The translations under genes were made by a program, and so were the position numbers. A stretch of DNA of 64,000 nucleotides from Halospeciosus flavus (GTDB lineage: Archaea; Halobacteriota; Halobacteria; Halobacteriales; Halobacteriaceae). Each line of letters starts with the position of its first letter. The first letter of the stretch is position 1. Under the pieces are notes generated by a model. It made no database searches. It was not told where the DNA came from and saw nothing but the letters and a program-made list of their open reading frames with translations. The stretch is taken from contig NZ_CP122312.1 in the NCBI RefSeq assembly GCF_029814175.1, positions 2,108,001-2,172,000 on the forward strand, read 5' to 3'. This document shows positions 7,649 through 16,221 of the stretch, one piece after another.

Positions 7649-7675
7649 TTTTTCGCCCCCTGAAGGGTGCGGGGC
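7649..7675 (+). promoter_or_regulatory. T-tract/stem-loop leader element 5
   Basis: TTTTT (7649-7653) is followed by GCCCC (7655-7659), which pairs with GGGGC (7671-7675). An alternative inner CCC-TGAA-GGG stem is possible. The apical AAGGGTG fits the consensus. The tfb ATG is 55 nt from the tract start. Confidence 0.65.
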
Positions 7676-7703
7676 CTTCTGAATCGGGCGTCGCTGATTC
7701 GCA

Positions 7704-8630
7704 ATGTCGAGTAGACACATCTACGAGAACGGCTTCGACGAGGACTGTGGACGAACACTCTCTGGGACCTGTCCCGAGTGCGAGGGCGACCTGGAGACGG
7801 ATAGCGGCGAGACGGCGTGTGAGGAGTGCGGCCTCATCATCGACGAATACCGCGTCGACCACGCGGCGACCCCCCGAAATTTCGACGACGCCGAGCGGAG
7901 TACCGAACATACGGGGCGGCCCATCACCCCCAGTCGACACGACCGCGGGCTGACGACCGAGATCGGGCACTACCGGGATGGGCAGGGGCAACTCCTCTCG
8001 CGAGCAAAGCGCCAGCAACTCGGCCGGCTCCGTCGGGAGCATTCCCGTGCCCGCTGGGGATCGACCGCGAAGCAGAACCTCGGCCATGCCTGTGGGGAGA
8101 TCGCGCGGCTCGTCGCCGCGCTCGACTTGCCCTTCTCGGTGCGAGAGGAAGCGAGTCAACTGTTCCGCGAGGCCCAGGACGCAAACCTGATTCGGGGGCG
8201 CTCCATCGAGACGTTCACTGCGGGTTGTGTGTACGCCGCGTGTCGGCGCCGCGGGCAGAACCGCTCGGTCCAAGAAATCGCAGACGTCGCGCGCTGTCCT
8301 ACTGAGAAGGTGTGGCTCGGCTACCGCATCCTCTCGCGCGACCTCGACCTCGCGACGGGGCTCGTCCGCCCGGTCGACCTCCTTCCCAAATTCGCCGATG
8401 AGGCCGACGTGCCGAAGCAAGTGGAGCGTCGCGCCTTCGAACTCGCCGAACACGCGGAACACGAGGGAATCGCGAACGGGCGCTCGCCCTCAGGTGTGGC
8501 AGCAGCGTGTCTCTACCTGGCTGCCCAAGAGACGGGGTTCATCCTTACGCAGGAGCGACTCGAGGAGATTGCAGGCGTGACTGTACTCACTATCAGAGCG
8601 CGCTACCAGGAACTTCGAGGAGAGCGGTAG
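7704..8630 (+). CDS. tfb: Transcription initiation factor TFB (TFIIB family)
   Basis: A 308-aa general transcription factor that would bind the TBP-TATA complex and recruit RNA polymerase. The N-terminal zinc ribbon has C23, C26, C39 and C42 (CPEC...CEEC). A B-reader/linker region (RNFDDAER...RPITPSRHDRG) follows, then two cyclin-like repeats (about 110-200 and 205-300) with typical GRSIETFTAGCVYAACR and GRSPSGVAAACLYLAAQ segments. Length is normal. Haloarchaea carry many TFB paralogues, and this copy in an accessory region could redirect transcription of the element's own genes. It sits behind leader element 5. Confidence 0.95.
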   Translation: MSSRHIYENGFDEDCGRTLSGTCPECEGDLETDSGETACEECGLIIDEYRVDHAATPRNFDDAERSTEHTGRPITPSRHDRGLTTEIGHYRDGQGQLLSRAKRQQLGRLRREHSRARWGSTAKQNLGHACGEIARLVAALDLPFSVREEASQLFREAQDANLIRGRSIETFTAGCVYAACRRRGQNRSVQEIADVARCPTEKVWLGYRILSRDLDLATGLVRPVDLLPKFADEADVPKQVERRAFELAEHAEHEGIANGRSPSGVAAACLYLAAQETGFILTQERLEEIAGVTVLTIRARYQELRGER

Positions 8631-8807
8631 CGGACTGCCGTCCGCTGTCCAAACTGTGGCACGGTCAGCTTGTTTCCAACGGAGGAACAACCTGTACAGG
8701 CGGTCGAGGCGACTGCCCCGGGGCTTGACCTCGAGGTACTTCACGAAATCCCAGGACGTCACGGTTCCTGACTTCAGAGTTGACTCTCGCCCATCCACCG
8801 TGACGAG

Positions 8808-9200
8808 TCACTCTTCTTGTTCATCGGTTGGTTCCAACGGAACTCTCGAAACCTCGATATCTTCATAATCTCTCTCCGAAGAGAGAACGTCCAATCTCCG
8901 TGTTTCTGCAGTTGCTGCATGGAACGCGTCGAAAGGCGTCATCCCTTCGTCGTAGTAGTTCACGGCCTTCAGAACGACCTGTTTCTCTTCCTCATCACGT
9001 ACAGGGACGAGTTCAAGCAGGTTGGCAACGAGTTGAACATAATCGAATTCGTAGCGTTCCCGGGCCAGGACGAGTTCGAGATACGAGAACGCCGACGTTT
9101 CAACCTCGTATTCGTCGAGTGCAGCTTCCGCTGAGCCTTGCAACCAGTCAGCATCCTTTGCGAGTGCAAGAAGAAAGTCTGTTTCGACGTACACCGTCAT
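8808..9200 (-). CDS. vapC: PIN-domain toxin, VapC family
   Basis: A 130-aa PIN-domain ribonuclease. Acidic residues expected for the metal site are D8 (VETDFLLAL), E42 (SYLELVL), D91 (PFDAFHAA) and D111 (SSERDYEDI). It overlaps the upstream antitoxin gene by ATGA, which is the usual toxin-antitoxin arrangement. Members cut RNA when free of antitoxin. The pair may stabilise the element. Confidence 0.85.
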   Translation of the reverse strand: MTVYVETDFLLALAKDADWLQGSAEAALDEYEVETSAFSYLELVLARERYEFDYVQLVANLLELVPVRDEEEKQVVLKAVNYYDEGMTPFDAFHAATAETRRLDVLSSERDYEDIEVSRVPLEPTDEQEE

Positions 9201-9439
9201 CTCTCGCTCTCCCCGCGAGCGTCCGACTTCGCCTCTTTCTCAATGTCCTCTCGTATCTCTGAAATAGACGCATCCTGGAGCTCGCCTGTTGCCGCGCGAA
9301 CAGCTGCGAGTGGATCGTCTGCAACCGGAATGAGCTCGATCCGATCTTCGTAGGTGACGATGTGATACCGTTCTCCGTACTTCTCCCGCACCTCCTTGGG
9401 TATATAGAGCCGTCCCTGCTTGTCCGTCTCCGTTGACAT
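9197..9439 (-). CDS. vapB: AbrB/SpoVT-type antitoxin
   Basis: An 80-aa protein starting MSTETDKQGRLYIPKEVREK. The first 45 residues form the swapped-hairpin AbrB/MazE-type DNA-binding fold, and the acidic C-terminal tail would wrap the toxin. The much longer upstream in-frame extension is a shadow of the divergent gene. It lies directly before the PIN toxin with an overlapping stop, and probably autorepresses the operon. Confidence 0.85.
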   Translation of the reverse strand: MSTETDKQGRLYIPKEVREKYGERYHIVTYEDRIELIPVADDPLAAVRAATGELQDASISEIREDIEKEAKSDARGESER

Positions 9440-9629
9440 AGTTTGTATTTCGGTGGCATAATACAAACATCTTTCCACGAGTTTGAAGGTAGTGACACTG
9501 CCGTGGTTGGCTTTCCACGACGGCTCTCGGGGGAACGATTCTCGCCGTCGAATTTGTCCCCCTCGACCGCAGTCGTGGGCTTTCTCCTCAAACCGCCGTG
9601 AATTGTGGTATACCCAGCTCACAACCGCA

Positions 9630-9659
9630 TTTTTGGGCGCCTGCGAAGGGCGCAGGCGC
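9630..9659 (+). promoter_or_regulatory. T-tract/stem-loop leader element 6
   Basis: TTTTT (9630-9634) is followed by GCGCCTGCG (9637-9645), loop AAGGG and CGCAGGCGC (9651-9659), a perfect 9-bp stem. The apical AAGGGCG matches the consensus. The next ATG (9687) is 57 nt from the tract start and 27 nt after the stem. Confidence 0.7.
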
Positions 9660-9686
9660 ACTTGAAGTGGGCCTGTGTGAGTAGTC

Positions 9687-10853
9687 ATGAAGGATCCAGA
9701 AACGAGTGTTCTGTTCGCGGGAGTCGACGGTCGCGTCGACGCCGAGCTGCCCGCGTGGTACCGAGCAACGAAAACTGCGGACACGGTGGAGTCGGAGGCA
9801 GACGTCGTGACGTTCGCGGAGGCCGTGCGTACACTGCCGCGCGCGGCGCCGACGACGGTGGCGTACCACGACCCCTTCGACGACGTGTGGGTGGAGACCG
9901 AGCGCTTCAACGCCCTGGTCGAGCCCTGCCGACTCGCGGAAGGCAACGCCGCCGAGCAAGACCCGCTGTTCGCGATTCCCACGGATAGCTATACGGTGAT
10001 CAACCCGGTCGACGTCTACGGGCCACTCGGCGACCTCCTCACGGACACGACGCTCGACGACACCGCACTGGGTGAAGCGGTGTTCGGCGAGATTCGGCAG
10101 TACCGCGGCGGCGGCGAGGTCCACATGGACGTCATGTTCGATGGGCTCTCCGTGGAGTTGCCTGGCCGCGACGAACCGATCGCGCTGGGCGTGACGTCGG
10201 GCTACGACTTCTTCGGCGGCCACGCGGTCTACGTGGAGGGGTTCGCACAGGACACCGCCTGTTCGAACTCGATGCGGGCGCTTACGGATCGCGTGACGGT
10301 CAAGCACGTCGGCGACGTCGCCGATTTCGAGGCGTGGTGGGAGCAACTCCTCGCCCAACTCGAACTCGTTACCAACGACCTCTACGACTTCATCGTCGAC
10401 GCCCAGGACATCGCCCTCGATCTGACCGACGTCCCGTTCGACCTCGCGGAGTTCTACACCCTGCTGGAGTTCCCCGACTACTTGGCCGAGCGGGCGGCCG
10501 GTGATGCGCGTGCTGAAGCGGCTGATCCCTTCCACGTCGATATGTGGACGCTCCACTCGGGGGCAACCTACGCGCTCACCCACTTCTTCAGCGGGAAGGA
10601 AGGGGCGGCACTCGACGCCTACACCCGGACGGCTAACGATATCCTGTTCAATCCCGAAGCGACCCTCGATCGCGTCGAACGGACATACGCCGAGCAGGCG
10701 CGCGCGGCGGCGGATGAGGAGGGCAGCGAGGCCGCGGGTCCACAGGCACTCGCCCAGGTCGAGCGCGCGAGTGCAGACGTCCGGGCGAAAGCCGAGACGT
10801 TCGAAGCGCGAGAAACCCTGCTCCGCGAGCGGTTTCAGGACGCCGCGGAATAA
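9687..10853 (+). CDS. DUF932-like plasmid/phage protein
   Basis: A 388-aa cytoplasmic protein. The middle portion (ALGVTSGYDFFGGHAVYVEG, then TACSNSMRAL) resembles DUF932 phage/plasmid-like proteins, where a G-x-D/H and a CxNxxR/L-type stretch recur. The C-terminal 50 residues are helical and charged. DUF932 proteins are widespread on mobile elements, with unclear function. It is the last gene with a T-tract/stem-loop leader and is followed by a strong hairpin. The family assignment is by resemblance only. Confidence 0.6.
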   Translation: MKDPETSVLFAGVDGRVDAELPAWYRATKTADTVESEADVVTFAEAVRTLPRAAPTTVAYHDPFDDVWVETERFNALVEPCRLAEGNAAEQDPLFAIPTDSYTVINPVDVYGPLGDLLTDTTLDDTALGEAVFGEIRQYRGGGEVHMDVMFDGLSVELPGRDEPIALGVTSGYDFFGGHAVYVEGFAQDTACSNSMRALTDRVTVKHVGDVADFEAWWEQLLAQLELVTNDLYDFIVDAQDIALDLTDVPFDLAEFYTLLEFPDYLAERAAGDARAEAADPFHVDMWTLHSGATYALTHFFSGKEGAALDAYTRTANDILFNPEATLDRVERTYAEQARAAADEEGSEAAGPQALAQVERASADVRAKAETFEARETLLRERFQDAAE

Positions 10854-10859
10854 TCCGGG

Positions 10860-10880
10860 GGTGGCCACGTTCCGGCCACC
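10860..10880 (+). terminator. Stem-loop after the DUF932-like gene
   Basis: GGTGGCC (10860-10866) and GGCCACC (10874-10880) form a perfect 7-bp stem seven bases after the stop codon. A T-rich stretch (CTCTTTTCG) follows about 30 nt later. Probably a transcript end or 3' UTR structure. Confidence 0.5.
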
Positions 10881-10929
10881 GTCGCCACCTCGCGGGTACT
10901 AGCACCCTCTTTTCGACCTGCTCCTAGCA

Positions 10930-11021
10930 GAAATATTTATATTCAGGCATCGACTGGTGGACTGCTATGGCTCCCCTACCTACGACCCGACTGCGGGCCA
11001 GCGACCATTGGGTAGGTGAGC
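10930..11021 (+). promoter_or_regulatory. Promoter and structured leader of the conjugation-like operon
   Basis: An AT-rich TATA-like block (AAATATTTATATT, near 10931-10943) is the only such block here. Downstream, GCTCCCCTACC (10970-10980) can pair with GGTAGGTGAGC (11011-11021), with one mismatch in eleven. The right arm contains GGTGA, a plausible ribosome-binding sequence, so the stem could hide it. A leader frame starting ATGGCTCCC at 10967 runs across this region. Confidence 0.5.
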
Positions 11022-11033
11022 TATGCCCCCATC

Positions 11034-11441
11034 ATGCGTGCAAAGTATCCCGCAGTAATCGCTGAGACGCTCTCGAACGCCGCCCGGTTCCGTTGGGGCG
11101 CGGGCACGACGCTGGCCATGGTGACGTTCCTGCTCGTCGTCGCGAGCGAACCGGTGCTCGCCCAGTCGGTTGGGTCGACGTTTTGTAACACGGAGCTCGC
11201 CCAGACAGTCAAAAATATCTTCAGCATTATCCAGTTCGGCGGCCCGCTCATCGGCGGCGTCGTCGCGCTCGGGGCGACGGTCGCGACGCCCGCGGTCCGG
11301 CGTGCCGATAAGAAACAGGAGATGAAGGAGATGCGCAACCAGGCGATCATCTGGGGGATTATCGTCGCGCCGCTTGCGACGGTCATCCTGACGTTCCTGC
11401 TGAACAACGTGGTCGTCGGAGGGACGAGTTGCGGCTTCTGA
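11034..11441 (+). CDS. VirB2/TrbC-like pilin of a conjugation-like system
   Basis: A 135-aa protein if started at the ATG at 11034; a GTG six codons upstream is possible. A basic N-terminus is followed by a hydrophobic signal-like segment ending in VLAQS (about residues 25-45). Two membrane segments follow (GGPLIGGVVALGATVA and IIWGIIVAPLATVILTFLL), separated by a charged loop. This layout (signal, TM, charged loop, TM) is that of VirB2/TrbC pilins of type IV secretion systems. It heads the operon that encodes VirB6- and VirB4-like proteins. Confidence 0.65.
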   Translation: MRAKYPAVIAETLSNAARFRWGAGTTLAMVTFLLVVASEPVLAQSVGSTFCNTELAQTVKNIFSIIQFGGPLIGGVVALGATVATPAVRRADKKQEMKEMRNQAIIWGIIVAPLATVILTFLLNNVVVGGTSCGF

Positions 11442-13120
11442 GCCGCTCGCTCCACACGCTCCTCCTCGTCATGGCGTTGGTCGTCGCCGGAACACTCGGT
11501 ACGACCGGGGCGGTTGCACAGCGAAGTGCCGGCCCAGATCATGGCCTCAGCGAGGAGACGTACTATACGCTCTGGTCGGGCGACGAAGACGGCGACCTCC
11601 CGAACGAGTCGAACGGGAGTGCAGCAGACTTCGCCGCGGCGACGGACGTCCCCTTTAACGCACCGCCGATCGCCGTCGAGCGCTGGAACGTTGGCGACCT
11701 CGAAGACTTTCCTGCGACGAGCGCAGATACGTCGATCCACCCCTCGACAGCCACACTCCACGATAGCGTGTTTCTCAAGGACGCCTATCTCGACGTGTTC
11801 GCAGTCCAGCCCTCGACACGAGCGCGCCTCTCACCAGGTGAAGCACCCCTCTACGTCCCGCCGAATGGAACCGTTCTCGGCACGGTCGATTATCGCGTCG
11901 CCCTTCCCTCGACCGACGCCGACACTACCTGGCGGAACCTTGCCCACGAGATTCAGTCGGTCTCCCTGCGTCTCGATGGGCAGACGATCAATTCGACAGA
12001 TGGCACTCATACTCCGATTGTAGCATACAGCGGGCTAGAGGGACAGAGCGGTCAACAGCACGAACTCACGCTGGAGGCCACGATCACGCTTGAGGCTGAG
12101 AGAGTAACGCGTGACTCGCACAGACACTGTGTGTACAGTGGGCAGTCAGTGTCCTGTACGACTCGCTGGACGACCGATATCGACCCGGTCACGGACCAGC
12201 TCATCGTTCGCGACTCGATTACGGTCACGGGCTACGACCTCGACGTCTCGGGCTACCAGACGACGTACCCGAACGGCGACCGCGGCCTCGTCGTCTACAA
12301 GAACCTTCCGTGGGCAGGCTACGAGACACCCGAGGGCGACGTTCGCGGCGTCTGGGCGTTCTACTCGGCACGGGATCCTGCGTGGGATACCCTCGTCGTG
12401 AGTACGAGCGACGGCGAGACAGTGCAGCATTCGCCACTCCATCCCTTACAGGTCTCGGCGTATCCGATCGAGACGGGGCCGACGGCGCATGGCGACTTCC
12501 GTATCCTCGATGTCTATGGCGATCCGACGATGCCACCCACACTGCCGCCAAACGTGACTCTCGACGTCCTCACGGACGAATACACGGCGAGTTTCGGTAT
12601 CGCCGTTCGCGAACGACGGGCGTCGACGGCGTGGACGGACGTCACCGTCCGTGGATTGGTCCGCGGGAGTTCGATCAATGCGACTCCCGACTCGCTCGCT
12701 GCGATGTCGCTGCGGCGGAGTAACCTCTCGCTCGCGATCCTCGATCAGGACGAGGAGACCGTCACCGTCCAGGTGACGCTCCGTGACGCCGAGACGAATG
12801 CGTCCATCGCGACCCACGACCGCGAGGGGTACGTGGTCCTTAACGACAAGCGTGTCCAGACGAACGAAACGGGGCAAGTGACGCAGACGCTTTCCCGCTC
12901 GACGGACGCGATCACCGCACGCTACGAACCAGGCTACTGGTGGCGCAATCTGCCCGGCTACGTCGCCGATAGTGATACGGTCTACGTCCGTGGCCGCTAC
13001 ATCGACCTGCTGGGCGCGCTCTACGGGATCGGCGTCCCTGTTGGGTTGTTGCTCATCGCTGCGTTCCTCATCGACCGCCTGACGGGCTGGCCGCTGTGGC
13101 CGCCGTGGAGGAATCTATGA
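11429..13120 (+). CDS. Large secreted, membrane-anchored protein of the conjugation cluster
   Basis: A 563-aa protein starting at TTG, which overlaps the pilin gene by 13 nt; an ATG at 11471 would shorten the signal. The N-terminus has a basic patch and hydrophobic stretch ending GAVAQR, a Sec-type signal. The body is acidic and beta-rich, with several N-x-S/T sites. Near residues 530-553 a single membrane segment (GALYGIGVPVGLLLIAAFL) is followed by a short tail. It probably sits on the outer face of the membrane as a component or adhesin of the transfer apparatus. No domain was recognised. Confidence 0.7.
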   Translation: MRLLSRSLHTLLLVMALVVAGTLGTTGAVAQRSAGPDHGLSEETYYTLWSGDEDGDLPNESNGSAADFAAATDVPFNAPPIAVERWNVGDLEDFPATSADTSIHPSTATLHDSVFLKDAYLDVFAVQPSTRARLSPGEAPLYVPPNGTVLGTVDYRVALPSTDADTTWRNLAHEIQSVSLRLDGQTINSTDGTHTPIVAYSGLEGQSGQQHELTLEATITLEAERVTRDSHRHCVYSGQSVSCTTRWTTDIDPVTDQLIVRDSITVTGYDLDVSGYQTTYPNGDRGLVVYKNLPWAGYETPEGDVRGVWAFYSARDPAWDTLVVSTSDGETVQHSPLHPLQVSAYPIETGPTAHGDFRILDVYGDPTMPPTLPPNVTLDVLTDEYTASFGIAVRERRASTAWTDVTVRGLVRGSSINATPDSLAAMSLRRSNLSLAILDQDEETVTVQVTLRDAETNASIATHDREGYVVLNDKRVQTNETGQVTQTLSRSTDAITARYEPGYWWRNLPGYVADSDTVYVRGRYIDLLGALYGIGVPVGLLLIAAFLIDRLTGWPLWPPWRNL

Positions 13121-13932
13121 ACGAACTCTCGCGACGCGATCTCTTGGCTCTCGGTGCGGGTGGGCTCGCCATGCTTGCCGGTTGTAGTGAATCCGCACCG
13201 GTCGAATCTCCATCGGTCTTCGAGGACGTCTCCTTTGAGGGGACCGACATGGTCGTCGACCTCCGGGCAGACCACGACATCGACCGCGTGAATCTCGTCT
13301 CCCCTGATGGGACGCTGTTCACGAGTGCGACCGTTCCCGTGGGCGCGACGACGGTTCGGTTGCAGGTGTTGGATCTCAATCCCGGAGCACCAGAGCACTA
13401 CGTTCCGGGGGAGAACACTCTCATCGCAGTGAAAGGCAGCGAAGCTATCGAGAAACTTGTCACCGAGATAGTTCCCAACCTCTCAATTACCACGGTTTCG
13501 GCAAGACCCAAATCTTCTGATCATGCAGGACAGCTGGCTGTTGAGGTGAAGAACACTGGCACTGGTCCTTCGTGGATCCACCAAATTACGTACGACGGTG
13601 CACCCAATTTCGCAGCGAACGACGATCTGAGTGAGGATCCCGGAGTTCATCTCCTCTCAGAGCCAAACAATCGTGAGGATTCTATCATCGCGGCGAACGA
13701 ACGAAGGAGCTACATCGGAACATCTCCTCCGCTGATCTACCCCGAAAATGGTTCGGTAGCCACAGATTGTACCGGTGAAGTCCACCTAACTGTCTTTGCA
13801 GGTACGGGTACAGGATCGGCGATTTCAGCAGACATTCTGGTTCGTCCGAATGGTGAGGCAAGCGTCATCGGTTCGTTTGGCGATTTCACCTGTAGCGCCG
13901 CCGAGATAACGAAAGAGAGGGGCAGTCAATGA
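13117..13932 (+). CDS. Tat-exported lipoprotein of the conjugation cluster
   Basis: A 271-aa protein starting at ATG 13117, inside the preceding stop (ATGA), with GGAGG at 13107-13111. The N-terminus has the twin-arginine motif SRRDLLALG, a hydrophobic run, and the lipobox LAGC, so it would be exported folded and lipid-anchored. The first 90 residues resemble Ig-like haloarchaeal exoproteins. It has lower GC and different codon use in its second half (from about 13430), which may mark a different origin. The role is unknown. Confidence 0.75.
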   Translation: MNELSRRDLLALGAGGLAMLAGCSESAPVESPSVFEDVSFEGTDMVVDLRADHDIDRVNLVSPDGTLFTSATVPVGATTVRLQVLDLNPGAPEHYVPGENTLIAVKGSEAIEKLVTEIVPNLSITTVSARPKSSDHAGQLAVEVKNTGTGPSWIHQITYDGAPNFAANDDLSEDPGVHLLSEPNNREDSIIAANERRSYIGTSPPLIYPENGSVATDCTGEVHLTVFAGTGTGSAISADILVRPNGEASVIGSFGDFTCSAAEITKERGSQ

Positions 13933-13944
13933 ATCATCTTCATT

Positions 13945-13949
13945 GGAGG
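13945..13949 (+). promoter_or_regulatory. Shine-Dalgarno site GGAGG
   Basis: GGAGG lies seven nt before ATG 13957 and supports that start. The same motif precedes the lipoprotein (13107-13111) and VirB4 (16208-16212) starts. The conjugation operon therefore uses leadered, SD-dependent initiation, unlike the stem-loop-leader genes upstream. Confidence 0.6.
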
Positions 13950-13956
13950 CACTGAT

Positions 13957-15192
13957 ATGAGCGCTCTCGCGGACGTTATCGTCTCGGCGTTACTCGCGCT
14001 CTTAGAGAAACTCTTCAGTCCAATCACAGAAGTGATTGAGACAAACGCGAACGATGTTCTGAAAGATGTCGTCGGTACACCGGCGCCGAGTGACGTCTTC
14101 ACACGTCCCTCCAACAACATGTGGCCACAGCTCTACGACTACTACTGGCAGGATATCGTCCCACTGGCCCTGCTGTTGTGGGCGCTTTCTGTGGGACTCG
14201 TCATCTTCTTCGAGTCGACGAGCCACCTGTTTAGCGGCTACCACCAGGCACGGCTGAAGCGCCGAGCGTTCACCGGACTCGTGGGCATTCTCGCGTGGTG
14301 GTGGCTCGCAGCGTTCTCGCTGCGCTTCATGAACGCATTCACGGGCGTCATCGTACCCGATCTCTCGAACATCTCGTTGTTCGAGACGCTCTCGTTCACG
14401 GCGCTCGGCATTCTGGGCGTCGTGATATCGTTGAGCGTCGACCTCGCACTCTTCGTGTTAATCGCACTCATCTACTTGGTGCGCCAACTCTCCCTCTACC
14501 TGTTCGTCCTGCTGATGCCGCTCCTCATCGCACTGTGGGTGCCGGGTATCGGACCGATGGCGTTCGTCTCGGGCTTCGTGAAGAAGCTCGCCGGCTTCTA
14601 CGTGCCCTTCCTGTTCATGCCGCTGCCGGTGGCCGTACTCTTTCGCCTCGGCGAAATCCTCGGGTCGAGTGTTGGGTTCACCGAAGAGGGCATTCTCCTC
14701 TGGCTGACTGCGCTCATGATTCCGATCATCGCAGTCGTTTCCCCCTTTGTGTTGATCTGGCAGGCCGGAGCGCTCCTCTACACGGGCGAGCGGATGGCCC
14801 ACCGCGTCTCCACCGCACGGGGCCAAGCGCGGGTGACAGCCATTCGGGACCGCGGCGGCGACGCCGTCCACGGTGGGCAGAACTTCGCCCGCGGTGTCCG
14901 GGGCGAACCGGCCGTTCGTCGTGATGGCCAGCAACTCCTCGGGGCGGCTGGTGGCTCACGTGCCCACGCCATCGGCGGCCGTCTCAACGCCGGTGGCGCG
15001 ACGCTTCGCGACCGCCTCCGTGGCGACGCCGGCGACGCGACGACAACTGCGTCCACGACGGACGCTCCCGCACGACAGACCGATTTCGAACAGCTCCGCA
15101 GCGATCGGCGGTCCACGTCCCCGTCTCCGTTGCCGTCGACGGACGATAGCGACGACACAGACGACGCTGACACGCCGCGATACATCCACTAA
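13957..15192 (+). CDS. VirB6/TrbL-like polytopic membrane protein
   Basis: A 411-aa protein with about six hydrophobic segments between residues 60 and 290, after an N-terminal amphipathic region. A hydrophilic, basic and alanine-rich C-terminal tail (about 290-411) ends in a serine/aspartate-rich stretch. This is the general plan of VirB6/TrbL channel proteins in type IV secretion. Its start has a strong SD. It lies between the lipoprotein and VirB3/VirB4 genes in one operon. Assignment rests on topology and context, not sequence motifs. Confidence 0.65.
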   Translation: MSALADVIVSALLALLEKLFSPITEVIETNANDVLKDVVGTPAPSDVFTRPSNNMWPQLYDYYWQDIVPLALLLWALSVGLVIFFESTSHLFSGYHQARLKRRAFTGLVGILAWWWLAAFSLRFMNAFTGVIVPDLSNISLFETLSFTALGILGVVISLSVDLALFVLIALIYLVRQLSLYLFVLLMPLLIALWVPGIGPMAFVSGFVKKLAGFYVPFLFMPLPVAVLFRLGEILGSSVGFTEEGILLWLTALMIPIIAVVSPFVLIWQAGALLYTGERMAHRVSTARGQARVTAIRDRGGDAVHGGQNFARGVRGEPAVRRDGQQLLGAAGGSRAHAIGGRLNAGGATLRDRLRGDAGDATTTASTTDAPARQTDFEQLRSDRRSTSPSPLPSTDDSDDTDDADTPRYIH

Positions 15193-15198
15193 TCACTC

Positions 15199-16221
15199 AT
15201 GCAGACACACGATCCAGACCCGTCGAAACGCATCCCGAAATCCCTCGGTACCGAGGCGACGCTCATCGGCAACTACACGCTTGCCGATGCGGCGGTCGCA
15301 CTCCTCCCCGCGGTAATCGTCATCCTGGCGATTCAACTCATCGTGCCCGCCGACCTCGTCGTCGCCGGCTACTCGATGCAGGACCTCGCCCTCCCAGTCG
15401 TGGCAACGGCCGCGGGGTGTGGCCTCCTCTTCGTCTACATGACGCCGTCGTACACGTCGAGTCTCGACTGGCTGCTCACCATGGTTGGCTTCTACCGCGC
15501 CGACCGCTCCCATGACCACGACGCCGCAAAACAGTACACCCGTATCAAGCGACTACATCCACGCCATGGGGCCATCGAGCGTACGGACGGGACGATGATC
15601 GGCCTCGTTCGTGTCGACCCACCATCGATGGCGCTCGCGACAGACGAGGAGTGGCACCGGAAGGCGACGGATTTCCGCACCTTCCTCGATACGGTCGTGG
15701 CGTTCCCTATCCAACTCTACGCGACGACCCAGACCTTCCCCGTCGACGACTATCTCTCGCATTATGAACGCCGCCTCGACGACCCGGATGTGAAGGCAAA
15801 TCCACGACTCACGCGCCTCATCGAGGAGTACCGAACCTGGTACGCGACCGAACTCGATGCGCGCCAGATGACGATTCGCGATCACTACGTCATCGTCCCG
15901 GTCTCCCTCGATGACGTCCGCTTCGAGCGCAACCATAGCGTCCAACTGCTGGCCCGCCTGCCCGTGCTCGGCCTCTTCGTCGACCTGCTTTTCGCGCCGG
16001 ACCCGCGCGAGGAGCGCGTCACGCTCTGCGAAACACTCGATCAACGACTGCGACAGGTCGAAGTCGGGCTTCGCGATATCGACGGCTGTAATGCGACTCG
16101 CATCGCCGCACCCGAGGCGGCCGGCATCATTGCGGAGTACTGGGCCGGCAAGACACTCGACTACGGCGACCTGGATGCGACCTTCCGGACGCGCCCGCTC
16201 GTCGACGGGAGGAGCGCATGA
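15199..16221 (+). CDS. VirB3/PrgI-like plus VirB4 N-terminal-domain protein
   Basis: A 340-aa protein. Residues 25-80 contain two closely spaced membrane segments (the PrgI/VirB3 pattern), followed by a soluble region of about 250 residues resembling the N-terminal domain that usually precedes the ATPase domain in VirB4/TraC (TRIKRLHPRHGAIERTDGTM, QLYATTQTFPVDDY). The next gene encodes the ATPase domain and starts inside this gene's stop (ATGA). VirB4 thus appears divided between two polypeptides here, with the VirB3-like part joined to the N-terminal half. This is inference from layout. Confidence 0.6.
   Translation: MQTHDPDPSKRIPKSLGTEATLIGNYTLADAAVALLPAVIVILAIQLIVPADLVVAGYSMQDLALPVVATAAGCGLLFVYMTPSYTSSLDWLLTMVGFYRADRSHDHDAAKQYTRIKRLHPRHGAIERTDGTMIGLVRVDPPSMALATDEEWHRKATDFRTFLDTVVAFPIQLYATTQTFPVDDYLSHYERRLDDPDVKANPRLTRLIEEYRTWYATELDARQMTIRDHYVIVPVSLDDVRFERNHSVQLLARLPVLGLFVDLLFAPDPREERVTLCETLDQRLRQVEVGLRDIDGCNATRIAAPEAAGIIAEYWAGKTLDYGDLDATFRTRPLVDGRSA

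Noticed and set aside
9588..10868. 426-aa minus-strand frame
   Set aside because: Complete antisense shadow of the DUF932-like gene; the plus frame has leader element 6 and halophilic composition.
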